From Verrucomicrobia bacterium UBA7008 (GTDB taxonomy: Bacteria > Verrucomicrobiota > Kiritimatiellia > RFP12 > UBA1067), in the NCBI GenBank assembly GCA_002449695.1, contig DJXI01000024.1:65956-129955 (forward strand): a DNA stretch of 64,000 nt. Direction: 5' to 3'. Below are positions 9,690-17,667 of the stretch, piece after piece. A model generated the notes under the pieces. It did no database searches. It worked only from the letters and a program-made list of their open reading frames with translations, and was not told the origin of the DNA. The translations under genes and the position numbers were made by a program. How positions within the stretch are numbered: position 1 is the stretch's first letter; each line of letters starts with the position of its first letter.

Positions 9690-9735
9690 GGGCGGATCTC
9701 CCGGAGAGAAATGTCTGTGCGCATAAGTAGCGCGT

Positions 9736-9766
9736 ATTATATCAAAATTACGCCCGCGGCGGTCAG
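9736..9766 (-). promoter_or_regulatory. Promoter of hisF-guaA
   Basis: Minus strand TGATATAAT (-10 at 9736-9741) with CTGACC 19 bp upstream. The -35 lies within the last codons of the TonB-like gene. Confidence 0.55.
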
Positions 9767-11157
9767 ATGTTCACGTCCACGCCGACGTCGGTCTTCTTCA
9801 GGACTTCGCGCGCGTCGACCTTCGGCCGGTAGTTGAAGCGCGGCGGGTTGATGCCGATGCCGTAGCCGACCTTCTCGAACGTCTGCTTCTGGCGCTCCGA
9901 GAGCGGCACCGTCGTGAAGATCGGCCACTTCGGACGGCCGTCGGGCATCCGGTCGTAGGCCGCGCCCTCCTCCTCGATGCACAGGAGCCCGCCGACCGCG
10001 CCGCCCGGCTTCTCGCCGCACGCGATGTCGAGCTGCACCGTCCGGCCCGCCTTGAACGTCACCCAGTCGCCGACGATCATCCGGCACGCCGCCTGCGGCG
10101 CGGCGAACCGGCTCGCCGCCGGATCGGGCGACTTCCAGCCCGTCGTCACCGACCGCGCGGCCGGATCCATCGCCCAGTGGACGTCCAGCACCACCTTGCC
10201 GTCGACGGCGACCACGAGAAGGTCGTCAAAGTAGCCGATGAAGCGGCAGCGCATGTCCTTCGTCGGCGTGAGGCCCCCCCAGTAGTGCGCGACCCAGTAT
10301 TTCGGCTCCATCAATTTGTCGGCGCCGAACGCCGCGGGCCCGTTGTCGGCGCTCTGCGGCGGCACCCACAGGCTCGTCAGCGCCACGCGCATCGGCAGGC
10401 GGTAGACCTCGCGGCACGCTTCCGGGCTGAAGCGCCCCCGGAACATCTCGTTCACGCGCTCCCAGTAGTCGCGCGTCGCGTGGAGGCTGCCCAGCGCCGC
10501 CGTACGGTCTTCGCCCTTCGCGTTGCGCTTCAGGTCGATGATCTCGCCGAGGAGCGCGCCTTCGGGCAGGCCCTTGCGCCCCGCGCCGCTGCCCAGCGCC
10601 GTGCCGAATCCGCTGCCGTCGCCGAGGCCGCGCGGCTTGGTCGTGCCGACGACCGCCGCCATCGTCACGGGGCTGGGCACGGCCGCGACCAGCCGGGTCG
10701 GCTCGCCGCCGGGCGTGGGCGAAGGCGGCGCCACGGTCTCCAGCGACGGCGGCGACAGGTCGGTCGTGTCCATCGCAAAGGCGTCGAGCGGCTCGTCCAT
10801 CTTGACGTCCGGCGGCTCGTCCGGCTCTTCGGGGATCGGATCGATCACGACAGGGTCCGGCTCCAGCGTCGCGATCTGGACCTCGATCACGTCCTTCTTC
10901 TGCGCCGACACCGCCGTGACGACGATCAGCACGGCCACGAGAAGGACGACCAGCACGACCGCCGCGAGCGGCGCCGCGAGACGCTGGAGCTCAATCCGCG
11001 CCGCCTTGTACGCGCGCGTGCCGTGCGGCTGGCCGAGGCCGCGCACGAGCGTCTTCAGCCGCTGTCCAAGGGTGACGGATTCGTAGCGCGCGCCGATTTC
11101 CTCGATTGACGGACGCGCGACGATTTCTTCAGTTCCGGGTTCGATCTGCGTATTCAT
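9763..11157 (-). CDS. TonB-like single-span membrane protein with PA14-like periplasmic domain
   Basis: The protein has 464 residues. A cytoplasmic N-terminus of about 60 residues is followed by one membrane segment (LAAPLAAVVLVVLLVAVLIVV, about 62-82). Then comes a Pro/Glu-rich linker (IPEEPDEPPDVKMDEP), a Gly-rich stretch (GDGSGFGTALGSGAGRKG) and a C-terminal beta domain of about 230 residues (WVAHYWGGLTP, RCRFIGYFDDLLVVAVDGKVVLDV) that resembles PA14. The linker layout is TonB-like, but the usual short TonB C-terminal domain is not visible, so energy transduction is inference. No ExbB/ExbD is adjacent. It starts after GGAAGGAGGGCC. It lies between hisH and hisF without an obvious link to histidine synthesis. 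Confidence 0.6.
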   Translation of the reverse strand: MNTQIEPGTEEIVARPSIEEIGARYESVTLGQRLKTLVRGLGQPHGTRAYKAARIELQRLAAPLAAVVLVVLLVAVLIVVTAVSAQKKDVIEVQIATLEPDPVVIDPIPEEPDEPPDVKMDEPLDAFAMDTTDLSPPSLETVAPPSPTPGGEPTRLVAAVPSPVTMAAVVGTTKPRGLGDGSGFGTALGSGAGRKGLPEGALLGEIIDLKRNAKGEDRTAALGSLHATRDYWERVNEMFRGRFSPEACREVYRLPMRVALTSLWVPPQSADNGPAAFGADKLMEPKYWVAHYWGGLTPTKDMRCRFIGYFDDLLVVAVDGKVVLDVHWAMDPAARSVTTGWKSPDPAASRFAAPQAACRMIVGDWVTFKAGRTVQLDIACGEKPGGAVGGLLCIEEEGAAYDRMPDGRPKWPIFTTVPLSERQKQTFEKVGYGIGINPPRFNYRPKVDAREVLKKTDVGVDVNI

Positions 11158-11222
11158 GCGGCGGCCCTCCTTCCATGCAGTTAAACGCCGCCGCCCGCTT
11201 CTGCGTTCAGGCGAAACGCGAG

Positions 11223-11242
11223 GATTCTAGGAGCCTAGAATC
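11223..11242. terminator. CTAG-type hairpin between hisH and the TonB-like gene
   Basis: GATTCTAGG-AG-CCTAGAATC is a perfect 9-bp inverted repeat with a 2-bp centre, lying 8 bp after the hisH stop. No T-run follows, so it could be a factor-dependent terminator, an mRNA end or a protein site. It is one of four CTAG-rich intergenic elements in the window. Confidence 0.55.
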
Positions 11243-11249
11243 TCCCCTG

Positions 11250-11825
11250 TCACAGCGCGAGCCAGCCCTTCAGAAGCTCCAGGCCGCAGCGGCCCGATTT
11301 CTCGGGATGGAACTGGCACGCGAGCAGGTTGCCCTTCCGCACCAGGCTCGTGAACTCCACGCCCGCGTACGAGGTGCGCCCGATCGTGTACGGGCAGATC
11401 TCCGCGTAGTACGAATGGACGAAATAGTAGTCGACCGCCGCGCGCGCCGTCACGCACTGGTTCCAGCCGATCTGCGGAATCTTGCAACCCGCCGCGTCCG
11501 GAAAGCGCCGCACCGCGCCTGGCAGGAGGCCGAGCGTCTCCACGCCGCCGTCCTCCTCGCTCCGCTCGAAGAGGATCTGCATCCCGAGGCAGATGCCGAG
11601 GAACGGCCGGCCCGAGACCGCCGCCGCCTTCACGCTCTCCTCGAGCCCGAGCGCGCGCAGGTTCGCCATCGCGCTCTTCGCCGCACCCACGCCCGGAAAC
11701 ACCACGCGGTCCGCCGCCGCGATCACCGCCGCGTCGCGCGTCACCGTCGCCTCTTCGCCCAGCGCCGCGAACGCCAGCCGGACGCTCGTCAGATTCCCCG
11801 CCTTGTAGTCGATGATCGCCGTCAT
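11250..11825 (-). CDS. hisH: Imidazole glycerol phosphate synthase glutaminase subunit
   Basis: The protein has 191 residues, a class I glutamine amidotransferase that supplies ammonia to HisF. The nucleophile elbow GICLGMQILFERSEE and the catalytic His/Glu pair in CQFHPEKSG are present. It begins MTAIIDYKAGNLTSVRLA, the typical HisH start. AAGGGAGTGAAGAC precedes this ATG, which is preferred over the longer frame to 11939 that overlaps rnhC. It starts 4 bp after the rnhC stop, so it is probably co-transcribed with rnhC. A perfect hairpin follows the stop. Confidence 0.95.
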   Translation of the reverse strand: MTAIIDYKAGNLTSVRLAFAALGEEATVTRDAAVIAAADRVVFPGVGAAKSAMANLRALGLEESVKAAAVSGRPFLGICLGMQILFERSEEDGGVETLGLLPGAVRRFPDAAGCKIPQIGWNQCVTARAAVDYYFVHSYYAEICPYTIGRTSYAGVEFTSLVRKGNLLACQFHPEKSGRCGLELLKGWLAL

Positions 11826-11829
11826 GTCT

Positions 11830-12879
11830 TCACTCCCTTGCCGCCGCCGAGGTGACCTGGCCCTCCGTCGGCAGATCCGCGCGCGAGCGGCCGCACGCCG
11901 CCAGCACCTTGTCCGTCGTCTGGAAATGCGCCTTCGCATGGTTCATGATCCAGACGGCCCCTTCCCTGCGCACCATCGCCTCGGCCACTTCGCGCACCTT
12001 CGGGTCGCTGGAGCCGATCGGCATCCTGAGCCCCGTCTCCTCGCCCATCTTCAGCATGTCGCGGAGGAAGAGCTCGCGCGCGATCACGGAGGCGCAGGCG
12101 ACGGCGAGGTCGCTTTCCGCCTTGTGGTGCTGGTCGATCTCCGCCTTCCTGCCGAGGGGCTTGAGCGCGCGCTTGATCACGTCTTCCGTGCGCGCGAACT
12201 GGTCCACGACGACCTTCCGGCACGCGGGCTGCTTCTGCAGCAACTCCTCGATGGCCGAGCCGTGCGCCCACGCGAGCAGCCGGTTGACGTTCCGGATCTT
12301 CGCGTAGAGCCTGTTGTACGCCGCCGGGCCGATCTTCACGACCGCATAGCCGCCGCGCGGCTGGAGGAGCGCGCGCAGCTGCCGCCCCGCCTCCAGCACC
12401 TGCGCGTCGCTCATCTGCTTGCAGTCCTTCACCTCCAGCTTGACGCGCCTGTCGTTCTTATTGAAGTAGGTGAAGCCGTCGATGGCCTCCGCAATCGATT
12501 CGTCGATGTACGCGCAGCAGACGACGAGCGGCCCGAAGTAGTCGCCCTTGCCCGATTCGTCGCTGCCGGCGTGGGGCTTCAGGGCGTCGGGGTTGAGGAC
12601 GCTCTCGTACCCGAGGCCGGCCGTCATCAGCACATTCGGCTCAAGGACGAAGAGCACGAAGTCCTCCGCGCGCGACCCCTGCACGCAGAGCTTGCGCCTG
12701 CCGTGCTTCTCCTTCTGGTACAAGGTCGCGTTGAAACCCTCGCCCTCGATCGACCACAGCGAATACGGCACCTCCCGCCTGCGGTAGTTGCCGTTCACCA
12801 TGATGCCGAGCAGGATCTCCTGCTGGTCGTTCGTCAGCTCGTAGGTGTACGAGGTGCGCTTTGTGCCGTTCAGCTCCAT
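11830..12879 (-). CDS. rnhC: Ribonuclease HIII
   Basis: The protein has 349 residues. RNase HIII cleaves RNA of RNA-DNA hybrids. The N-terminal 90 residues form the TBP-like substrate-binding extension. The catalytic domain begins GSDESGKGDYFGPLVVCC, with the DEsGkGD signature of HII/HIII enzymes. Further acidic residues are in VVVDQFAR and KAESDLAVACASVIAREL, the conserved family end motif. The start at 12879 is chosen because the extended -10 TGATATACT ends 7 nt upstream and nothing upstream looks like coding; no ribosome site is present, so it is probably leaderless. hisH follows immediately. Confidence 0.92.
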   Translation of the reverse strand: MELNGTKRTSYTYELTNDQQEILLGIMVNGNYRRREVPYSLWSIEGEGFNATLYQKEKHGRRKLCVQGSRAEDFVLFVLEPNVLMTAGLGYESVLNPDALKPHAGSDESGKGDYFGPLVVCCAYIDESIAEAIDGFTYFNKNDRRVKLEVKDCKQMSDAQVLEAGRQLRALLQPRGGYAVVKIGPAAYNRLYAKIRNVNRLLAWAHGSAIEELLQKQPACRKVVVDQFARTEDVIKRALKPLGRKAEIDQHHKAESDLAVACASVIARELFLRDMLKMGEETGLRMPIGSSDPKVREVAEAMVRREGAVWIMNHAKAHFQTTDKVLAACGRSRADLPTEGQVTSAAARE

Positions 12880-12886
12880 TGCGCGT

Positions 12887-12895
12887 AGTATATCA
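12887..12895 (-). promoter_or_regulatory. Leaderless-type promoter of rnhC-hisH
   Basis: Minus strand TGATATACT, 7 nt before the rnhC ATG, with no Shine-Dalgarno sequence between. The TGA of this box is also the stop codon of the possible small gene at 12893-13045. Confidence 0.65.
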
Positions 12896-13045
12896 AATCT
12901 GTCCGCGGGCGGGCGACGGCGGATCGGGCGAAACGGCCGGGCGGACGCGCGGCGGCGCGCCCTTCGCCCGTTCGTCCAGAAACCGCTGGATGCGCTTGAG
13001 CTCCGCCTCGCGCGGGCCGCGCCGCTCGTACGTGCCGTCCGCCAC
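12893..13045 (-). CDS. Possible small protein, 50 aa, after galM
   Basis: GTG start, with GGAAAGG 7-8 nt upstream and a start 22 bp after the galM stop. The frame reads MADGTYERRGPREAELKRIQ and continues to FLDERAKG, then a Pro-rich tail ending SPARGQI. The charged middle would form one amphipathic helix, and third codon positions are strongly G/C like real genes here. Its TGA stop is part of the rnhC -10 box. Family unknown. In DNA this GC-rich, chance frames are common, so this is only a candidate. Confidence 0.4.
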   Translation of the reverse strand: MADGTYERRGPREAELKRIQRFLDERAKGAPPRVRPAVSPDPPSPARGQI

Positions 13046-13067
13046 CGCCGTGCCTTTCCGCGCCGCC

Positions 13068-14165
13068 TCAGGCGACGCCGAAGCGGAACTCCGTCGTCGT
13101 GCGGTACGTCGCGCCCGCCTTGACGAACGTCGTCGGCCACTCGGGGCGGTTGGGCGAGTCGGGCGCGTGCTGCGTCTCGAGCGCCACGCCGCAGCGGAAG
13201 GAGAGGTGCTCGCCCCCCTTCGCCTTCTGGTCGTAGCTCGCCCAGTTCGCGGTGTAGACCTGCAGGCACGGCTCGGTCGTCCAGACCTCGACGGAGCGGC
13301 CGTTGAGCGGGCAGACGAGCGAGCCCGCGAAGATGAGGCCGCCCGCGCCGCCCGCCATGATGCCGCCGTCCAGCACCCAGTTGTGGTCGTAGCCCTTGCC
13401 GATCTCGAGGTCGGCGTCGTTGGCGTTGATCATCTCGCCGATGCGCATGCCCTTGCGGAAATCGAACGGCGTGCCCGCGACCTTGCGCACCTCGCCCGTC
13501 GGGATCTGGCCCGGGTCGGTCGGCGTGAAGCTTTCGGCCGCGATCGTCAGGACGTGATCCTCGATCGTGCCGCCGGCCTCGCCCTTGAAGTTGAAGTAGA
13601 CGTGCTGCGTCATGTTGATGGGCGTCTCCCTGTCCGGCACCGCCTCGTAGTCGACGCGCCAGACGTTCGCCGCCGTCAGCGTGTACGTCACCTTGACCGC
13701 GACGCGGCCGGGGAAGCCCTCGTCGCCGTCGGGCGAGACGTGCGTGAAGACGACGCCCACGTCATCGCCCTTGACGAACGGCTCCGCGCCCCACACGTAC
13801 GCGTCCCAGCCGCGCGCGCCGCCGTGCAGGTTGCAGCCGATGCCGGCGGGCGCGTTGTTGAGCGCGGGGAGCCGGTACTCGACGCCGCCCATCGTGAACT
13901 TGCCGGCCGCGATGCGGTTGCCGTAGCGGCCGATGATGCAGCCCCAGTAGGGGTCGCCGTTGTCCCAGCCCGACGGATCGTCGAAGCCCACGACGACGTC
14001 CTTCATCCGGCCGTCGCGGTCGGGGGTGAAGAGGCGCACGACCTTCCCGCCGTAGTCGCTCACTTCGAGGACGACGCCGCCGGCGCCCTTGAGGATGTAC
14101 TTCTTCGCGTGCTCGCCGTACTTGGTCGTGCCGAAGTCGACGACGTCATAACTTGCCGTTGCCAT
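13068..14165 (-). CDS. galM: Aldose 1-epimerase (galactose mutarotase)
   Basis: The protein has 365 residues. It interconverts alpha and beta anomers of aldoses, linking extracellular galactoside cleavage to the Leloir pathway. Family hallmarks are visible: GRYGNRI, NLHGGARGWD (His), GYDHNWVL (His) and the catalytic Glu in ALETQHAPDSPNRPEWP. The start at 14165 is chosen because CAGGAGCAACAG precedes the ATG; the longer frame to 14225 covers the promoter. No signal peptide, so cytoplasmic. The several beta-galactosidase-like enzymes in the window fit its role. Confidence 0.95.
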   Translation of the reverse strand: MATASYDVVDFGTTKYGEHAKKYILKGAGGVVLEVSDYGGKVVRLFTPDRDGRMKDVVVGFDDPSGWDNGDPYWGCIIGRYGNRIAAGKFTMGGVEYRLPALNNAPAGIGCNLHGGARGWDAYVWGAEPFVKGDDVGVVFTHVSPDGDEGFPGRVAVKVTYTLTAANVWRVDYEAVPDRETPINMTQHVYFNFKGEAGGTIEDHVLTIAAESFTPTDPGQIPTGEVRKVAGTPFDFRKGMRIGEMINANDADLEIGKGYDHNWVLDGGIMAGGAGGLIFAGSLVCPLNGRSVEVWTTEPCLQVYTANWASYDQKAKGGEHLSFRCGVALETQHAPDSPNRPEWPTTFVKAGATYRTTTEFRFGVA

Positions 14166-14202
14166 CTGTTGCTCCTGTTGGGGTGAATCAAACGATGTGC
14201 AT

Positions 14203-14211
14203 AGTATACCA
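14203..14211 (-). promoter_or_regulatory. Extended -10 promoter of galM
   Basis: Minus strand TGGTATACT, about 37 nt before the ATG, giving a short leader with a ribosome site. Confidence 0.6.
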
Positions 14212-14244
14212 AATTCCCCGCCCAAACGCCAGCCTCCCGCCCGG

Positions 14245-15138
14245 TCAGAGCGACGCGCAGTAGGCGGCCATGTCGGCGGGGATCGGGGCCTCGAACGACA
14301 GCGGCGCGCCGCTCACCGGATGGCGCAGCGCCAGCCGCCACGCATGCAGCAGCTGCCGCGCCGGCACGGGCGCGAGCCGCCTGTCCAGCGCCGCCCTGCC
14401 GTACACCCTGTCGCCCGCGACGGGACAGCCCAGGGACGCCATGTGCACGCGGATCTGGTGCGTGCGCCCCGTCTCGATCCGGCACTCGATCGTCGAGACG
14501 CCCCGCGCCGCGTCGAACGCCGCGAGCCGCCAGTTGGTGATCGCCACCTTCCCGTTCGTGTCGACGATCGCCATGCGCTTGCGGTCGACGGGATGGCGGC
14601 CGATCAGGTTCTCGATCCGGCCCGCGTCCAGCCGCGGCCGCCCGTGGCAGACGGCGAGGTACGTCTTCTCGACGGCCGCGTGGCGCGCGAACGCGCGGCT
14701 CAAGCCCGCCATCGCCGCCTCCGTCTTCGCCGCGACGATCAGCCCCGACGTGTCCTGGTCCAGGCGGTGCACGATGCCCGGCCGCGCCACGCCGCCGATG
14801 CCGCCGAGCGTCGGGCAGCGGTACAAAAGCGCGTTGACGAGCGTGCCGGACGCATGGCCCGGCGCGGGATGGACGACCATGCCCGGCGCCTTGTCGATGA
14901 CGATCAGATCGTCGTCCTCGTAGACGACCGCGAGCGGAATCGCCTCCGGCTCCGGCACGGCGGGCACGGGTGGCGGAATCGTCACCTCGATCGCGTCGTC
15001 CGGCGACACCTTCATCCCCGCCTTCTGCGCCGGCGCGCCGTTGACGGTGACGAACCCCGCGTCGACGAGCCCCTTCAGACGCGAGCGCGTGAAGTCGGGG
15101 TAGCGCGCCGCGAGCACGACGTCGAGCCGCTCCGCCAT
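14245..15138 (-). CDS. rluD: RluD-family pseudouridine synthase
   Basis: The protein has 297 residues. It isomerises uridines in 23S rRNA (RluA/RluC/RluD group). An N-terminal S4 RNA-binding domain (RLDVVLAARYPDFTRSRLKGLVDAGFVTVNG is its full span, residues 4-34) is followed by the catalytic domain with PGIVHRLDQDTSGL, carrying the catalytic Asp, and ETGRTHQIRVHM. The start overlaps the gspK stop by one base (TGATG), so it is the last gene of the pseudopilin operon by translational coupling. The exact target uridine cannot be read; RluD is the closest name. Confidence 0.85.
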   Translation of the reverse strand: MAERLDVVLAARYPDFTRSRLKGLVDAGFVTVNGAPAQKAGMKVSPDDAIEVTIPPPVPAVPEPEAIPLAVVYEDDDLIVIDKAPGMVVHPAPGHASGTLVNALLYRCPTLGGIGGVARPGIVHRLDQDTSGLIVAAKTEAAMAGLSRAFARHAAVEKTYLAVCHGRPRLDAGRIENLIGRHPVDRKRMAIVDTNGKVAITNWRLAAFDAARGVSTIECRIETGRTHQIRVHMASLGCPVAGDRVYGRAALDRRLAPVPARQLLHAWRLALRHPVSGAPLSFEAPIPADMAAYCASL

Positions 15139-16400
15139 CACCGCACCCCCGCCGGCGAGCCCGACTGGATCGGATTCTCGCACCACTTGTAGTAGCGCAC
15201 CTTGCCGTCCTTCACGTAGCACTTGGCCTCGACCGTGTGCGTCATGCCCATCGACTCGCCGGTGATCTTGATCGTGAAGTCGTCGGTCGTGTACTGCAGA
15301 TAGTTGCCCGCCTCGGTGCCGATGTCCTCGTCCGCCTCGTCCACGCGCGCGCGCAGATCCTCGAAATCCTTGAACGGCCATTCGCTCTTCGTCGGATCCA
15401 CCTCGCGCCCCTCCGGCTCGATCGCCTTCGCCGCCAGCACCGCCTGCGCCACCGCCTGCGCCACTTCGAGCGCGTCGTCGTCCTCGACGTTCTCGTAGAT
15501 GCCGGGGATCGTGACGAGCACGCCGAGGTTCTTGCAGTTGTTGATGTTGATCTTCGCCGGGCCGTCCGCCGTCAGCACGTCGGAGACGCCGCGCACCGTG
15601 ATCTGGTCCTCCTTGCGGTCCTCCCACGGATTGATGACGCCGCCCGTCAGCACCTGCGGATACTCGCGCCAGCCGCGCAGGTTCTCCAGCTCGTGGATGT
15701 CGGGGATCGGGCCGTTGCGCGGCCGCCGCCGGTACTCGCGGTACTCGTCCCGGTCGAGGTCGTTGTCGGCCTCGTACTCTTCGTACCACTGCGCCTCCGC
15801 GCCCGCCTCCTCCAGCTCGATGTTGGTGACGGCGTCGTCCTCGTCGCGCCAGTCGTCCCACGACGCGATGAGGATGTTCCAGAGGTTGATCTTGCCGTCC
15901 TTCGGCGTCGCGAGCTCCTCGGGGATGCCGTGGTCCTTGAAGATCATCCACCAGCGCTCCATGTACTTCGGATCGTTCGCGCCCTTCCAGAGCGTGTTGA
16001 TGTTGATCCTGCCGTCGTCGTTCGCCGAACCGATCTCGACCGTCACCGTCGCGGGATTGACGAACCACCCGTCCTCGTCGCGCGCCTCGTCCAGCAGGAT
16101 CGGCCCGATCGTGCACTGCCCGGCGCTCTTCAGATCCTGCTTCGCGAGGAGCCAGCGGTCGTCCTCCAGCAGCTTCTCCGTGTCCTGGTCCTCGCTCCAC
16201 TCGGGTGCCGAGGAATAGGAGGTCATGACGATCTCCGCGATCGCCTGGCCCGCCTCGATCAAGCGCATCACGCGGTTGCGCTCGCGCACGTAGACGTTGA
16301 TCCCGCCCTGCTGGCGCGCCTCGTACACGAACGAGATGACCATGATCGAGAGGACCGCGATCGTCACGAGCGCCATCAGAAGTGCACTGCCGCGCCTCAT
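15138..16400 (-). CDS. gspK: Type II secretion minor pseudopilin GspK-like
   Basis: The protein has 420 residues. The N-terminus MRRGSALLMALVTIAVLSIMVISFVYEAR is a class III signal/pilin helix spanning residues 1-29, without the Glu5 normally found in the other pseudopilins, as is typical of GspK. The periplasmic part has the general GspK layout, including GRININTLWKG, AKININNCKNLGVLVTIPGI and an Asp/Glu-rich surface. It caps the pseudopilus tip with GspI and GspJ. It overlaps gspJ by 4 bp (ATGA) and rluD by 1 bp. No GspD, E, F, L or M gene is in the window. Confidence 0.85.
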   Translation of the reverse strand: MRRGSALLMALVTIAVLSIMVISFVYEARQQGGINVYVRERNRVMRLIEAGQAIAEIVMTSYSSAPEWSEDQDTEKLLEDDRWLLAKQDLKSAGQCTIGPILLDEARDEDGWFVNPATVTVEIGSANDDGRININTLWKGANDPKYMERWWMIFKDHGIPEELATPKDGKINLWNILIASWDDWRDEDDAVTNIELEEAGAEAQWYEEYEADNDLDRDEYREYRRRPRNGPIPDIHELENLRGWREYPQVLTGGVINPWEDRKEDQITVRGVSDVLTADGPAKININNCKNLGVLVTIPGIYENVEDDDALEVAQAVAQAVLAAKAIEPEGREVDPTKSEWPFKDFEDLRARVDEADEDIGTEAGNYLQYTTDDFTIKITGESMGMTHTVEAKCYVKDGKVRYYKWCENPIQSGSPAGVR

Positions 16401-17224
16401 CGCCGCCGCCCTCCTCCCGACCGGCCGCCGCCCTTCGCGCCCTCCGCCGCCTCGGTCGGCGTCGTCGCGCCGTCCTGGCTCTGCTCGTAGATGGGGATGC
16501 GCACGATGCGCATGACCGGCGCCGTGTTGGTGCGGTAGCTGCGCCCTTCCGGGTCCGCGATGCGGAACGTCAGCTCCACCTTGTACGGCACCGAGTTCGA
16601 GCTGTCCCACGTGTCCTCGAAATCGTCCTTCTCGTACGACGCCTTCGTGCCCGACGGCGACGGCTCCTCCTTCAGCACGCGGCAGTTGAAGCCGACGATC
16701 CCGTCCGCCACGAGCGTCGGCTCGTACAACTCCTCGTTGCCGAAGGTGTAGTCGTCCTCGTCGCCGCCATCCTTCGGCATCAGCGCGGAGTCGGGCCGCC
16801 GCCGCATGTAGAGCCCCGTCACGCCGATCTCGTTGCGCCGCCCGTAGGTCGTGTCGCCCTCCTCCAGCACCATCAGCTGCACGCGGTGGATCGTGGAGGA
16901 ATGCTTGTTCTTGTCGCCGATCGACGCGAGGCGGCTCCATTCGATCACGTCGCTGTCGTCGGGGTCCTCGCCCGCGCCGTTGTCGGTCAGCATGAAGCCG
17001 TAGTCCTCGCTCTGCCGGCCGTCGTGCGGATAGTACATCGACCTGAGCGCCGAGACGACCTGGTTGAGCGCGTAGTCGGTCCGCTGCATCTTGTCGATGT
17101 AGTCGGTGGAGATCTCCCAGCCGCGGCTGACGGCGTTGAACGTCGCAAGGGAGATCGTCGTCACGACGCCGACGAGCACGACGGCGCAGATGATCTCGAC
17201 CAGCGTGAATCCGGCGCGTCTCAT
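16397..17224 (-). CDS. gspJ: Type II secretion minor pseudopilin GspJ-like
   Basis: The protein has 275 residues. The prepilin leader is MRRAG followed by FTLVEIICAVVLVGVV, with cleavage after Gly and Glu5 present. The domain behind (GWEISTDYIDKMQRTDYALNQV and beta strands to the end) fits the length and position of GspJ. The C-terminal tail is Gly/Arg-rich (GGGRSGGGRRR). It overlaps gspI by 4 bp and gspK by 4 bp. The start at 17224 is set by the leader peptide. Confidence 0.8.
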   Translation of the reverse strand: MRRAGFTLVEIICAVVLVGVVTTISLATFNAVSRGWEISTDYIDKMQRTDYALNQVVSALRSMYYPHDGRQSEDYGFMLTDNGAGEDPDDSDVIEWSRLASIGDKNKHSSTIHRVQLMVLEEGDTTYGRRNEIGVTGLYMRRRPDSALMPKDGGDEDDYTFGNEELYEPTLVADGIVGFNCRVLKEEPSPSGTKASYEKDDFEDTWDSSNSVPYKVELTFRIADPEGRSYRTNTAPVMRIVRIPIYEQSQDGATTPTEAAEGAKGGGRSGGGRRR

Positions 17225-17667
17225 TCCGGCTTCCTCCAGAACGTGATGTAGCTTTCGCTCTCGCCGTGGCCGCGGAACCGGTCGCCCCAGCGCACCGTGA
17301 CGCGCACGACGTAGAGCCCGCCGAGCCGCTCGATCTCCTCGTCGTCGTGCAGGTTCAGGCATTCGCGCTCCCACGTGTAGCCGTGCAGCTTCTCCTCCTG
17401 CGCGTTCGTCAGCCGCTCGTCCGAGATGATCTCCCACAGCTCCGTCGCCTTCGTCTCGGGAACGTCGAGCTGCAGTTCGGGATCGGTCACGTAGGAGAGC
17501 GGATACGCCATGTCGCCGAGATCCATCACCTCCTGCGCCGTCTCCAGATACGCCGAGCCGAGCATCGTCTTCTGCGCCTGCGTCATGGAGACGAGGATCG
17601 TCGTCAGCCCCAGCCCGAGGATGAGCGCGGCGAGGAGCACTTCCAGAAGCGTGAAGCCGCGCCGCAT
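17221..17667 (-). CDS. gspI: Type II secretion minor pseudopilin GspI-like
   Basis: The protein has 148 residues. The leader MRRG is followed by FTLLEVLLAALILGLGLTTI. Short periplasmic domain as expected for GspI. The start at 17667 is chosen for the leader and overlaps the gspH stop by one base (TGATG). It forms the tip complex with GspJ and GspK. Confidence 0.8.
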   Translation of the reverse strand: MRRGFTLLEVLLAALILGLGLTTILVSMTQAQKTMLGSAYLETAQEVMDLGDMAYPLSYVTDPELQLDVPETKATELWEIISDERLTNAQEEKLHGYTWERECLNLHDDEEIERLGGLYVVRVTVRWGDRFRGHGESESYITFWRKPE

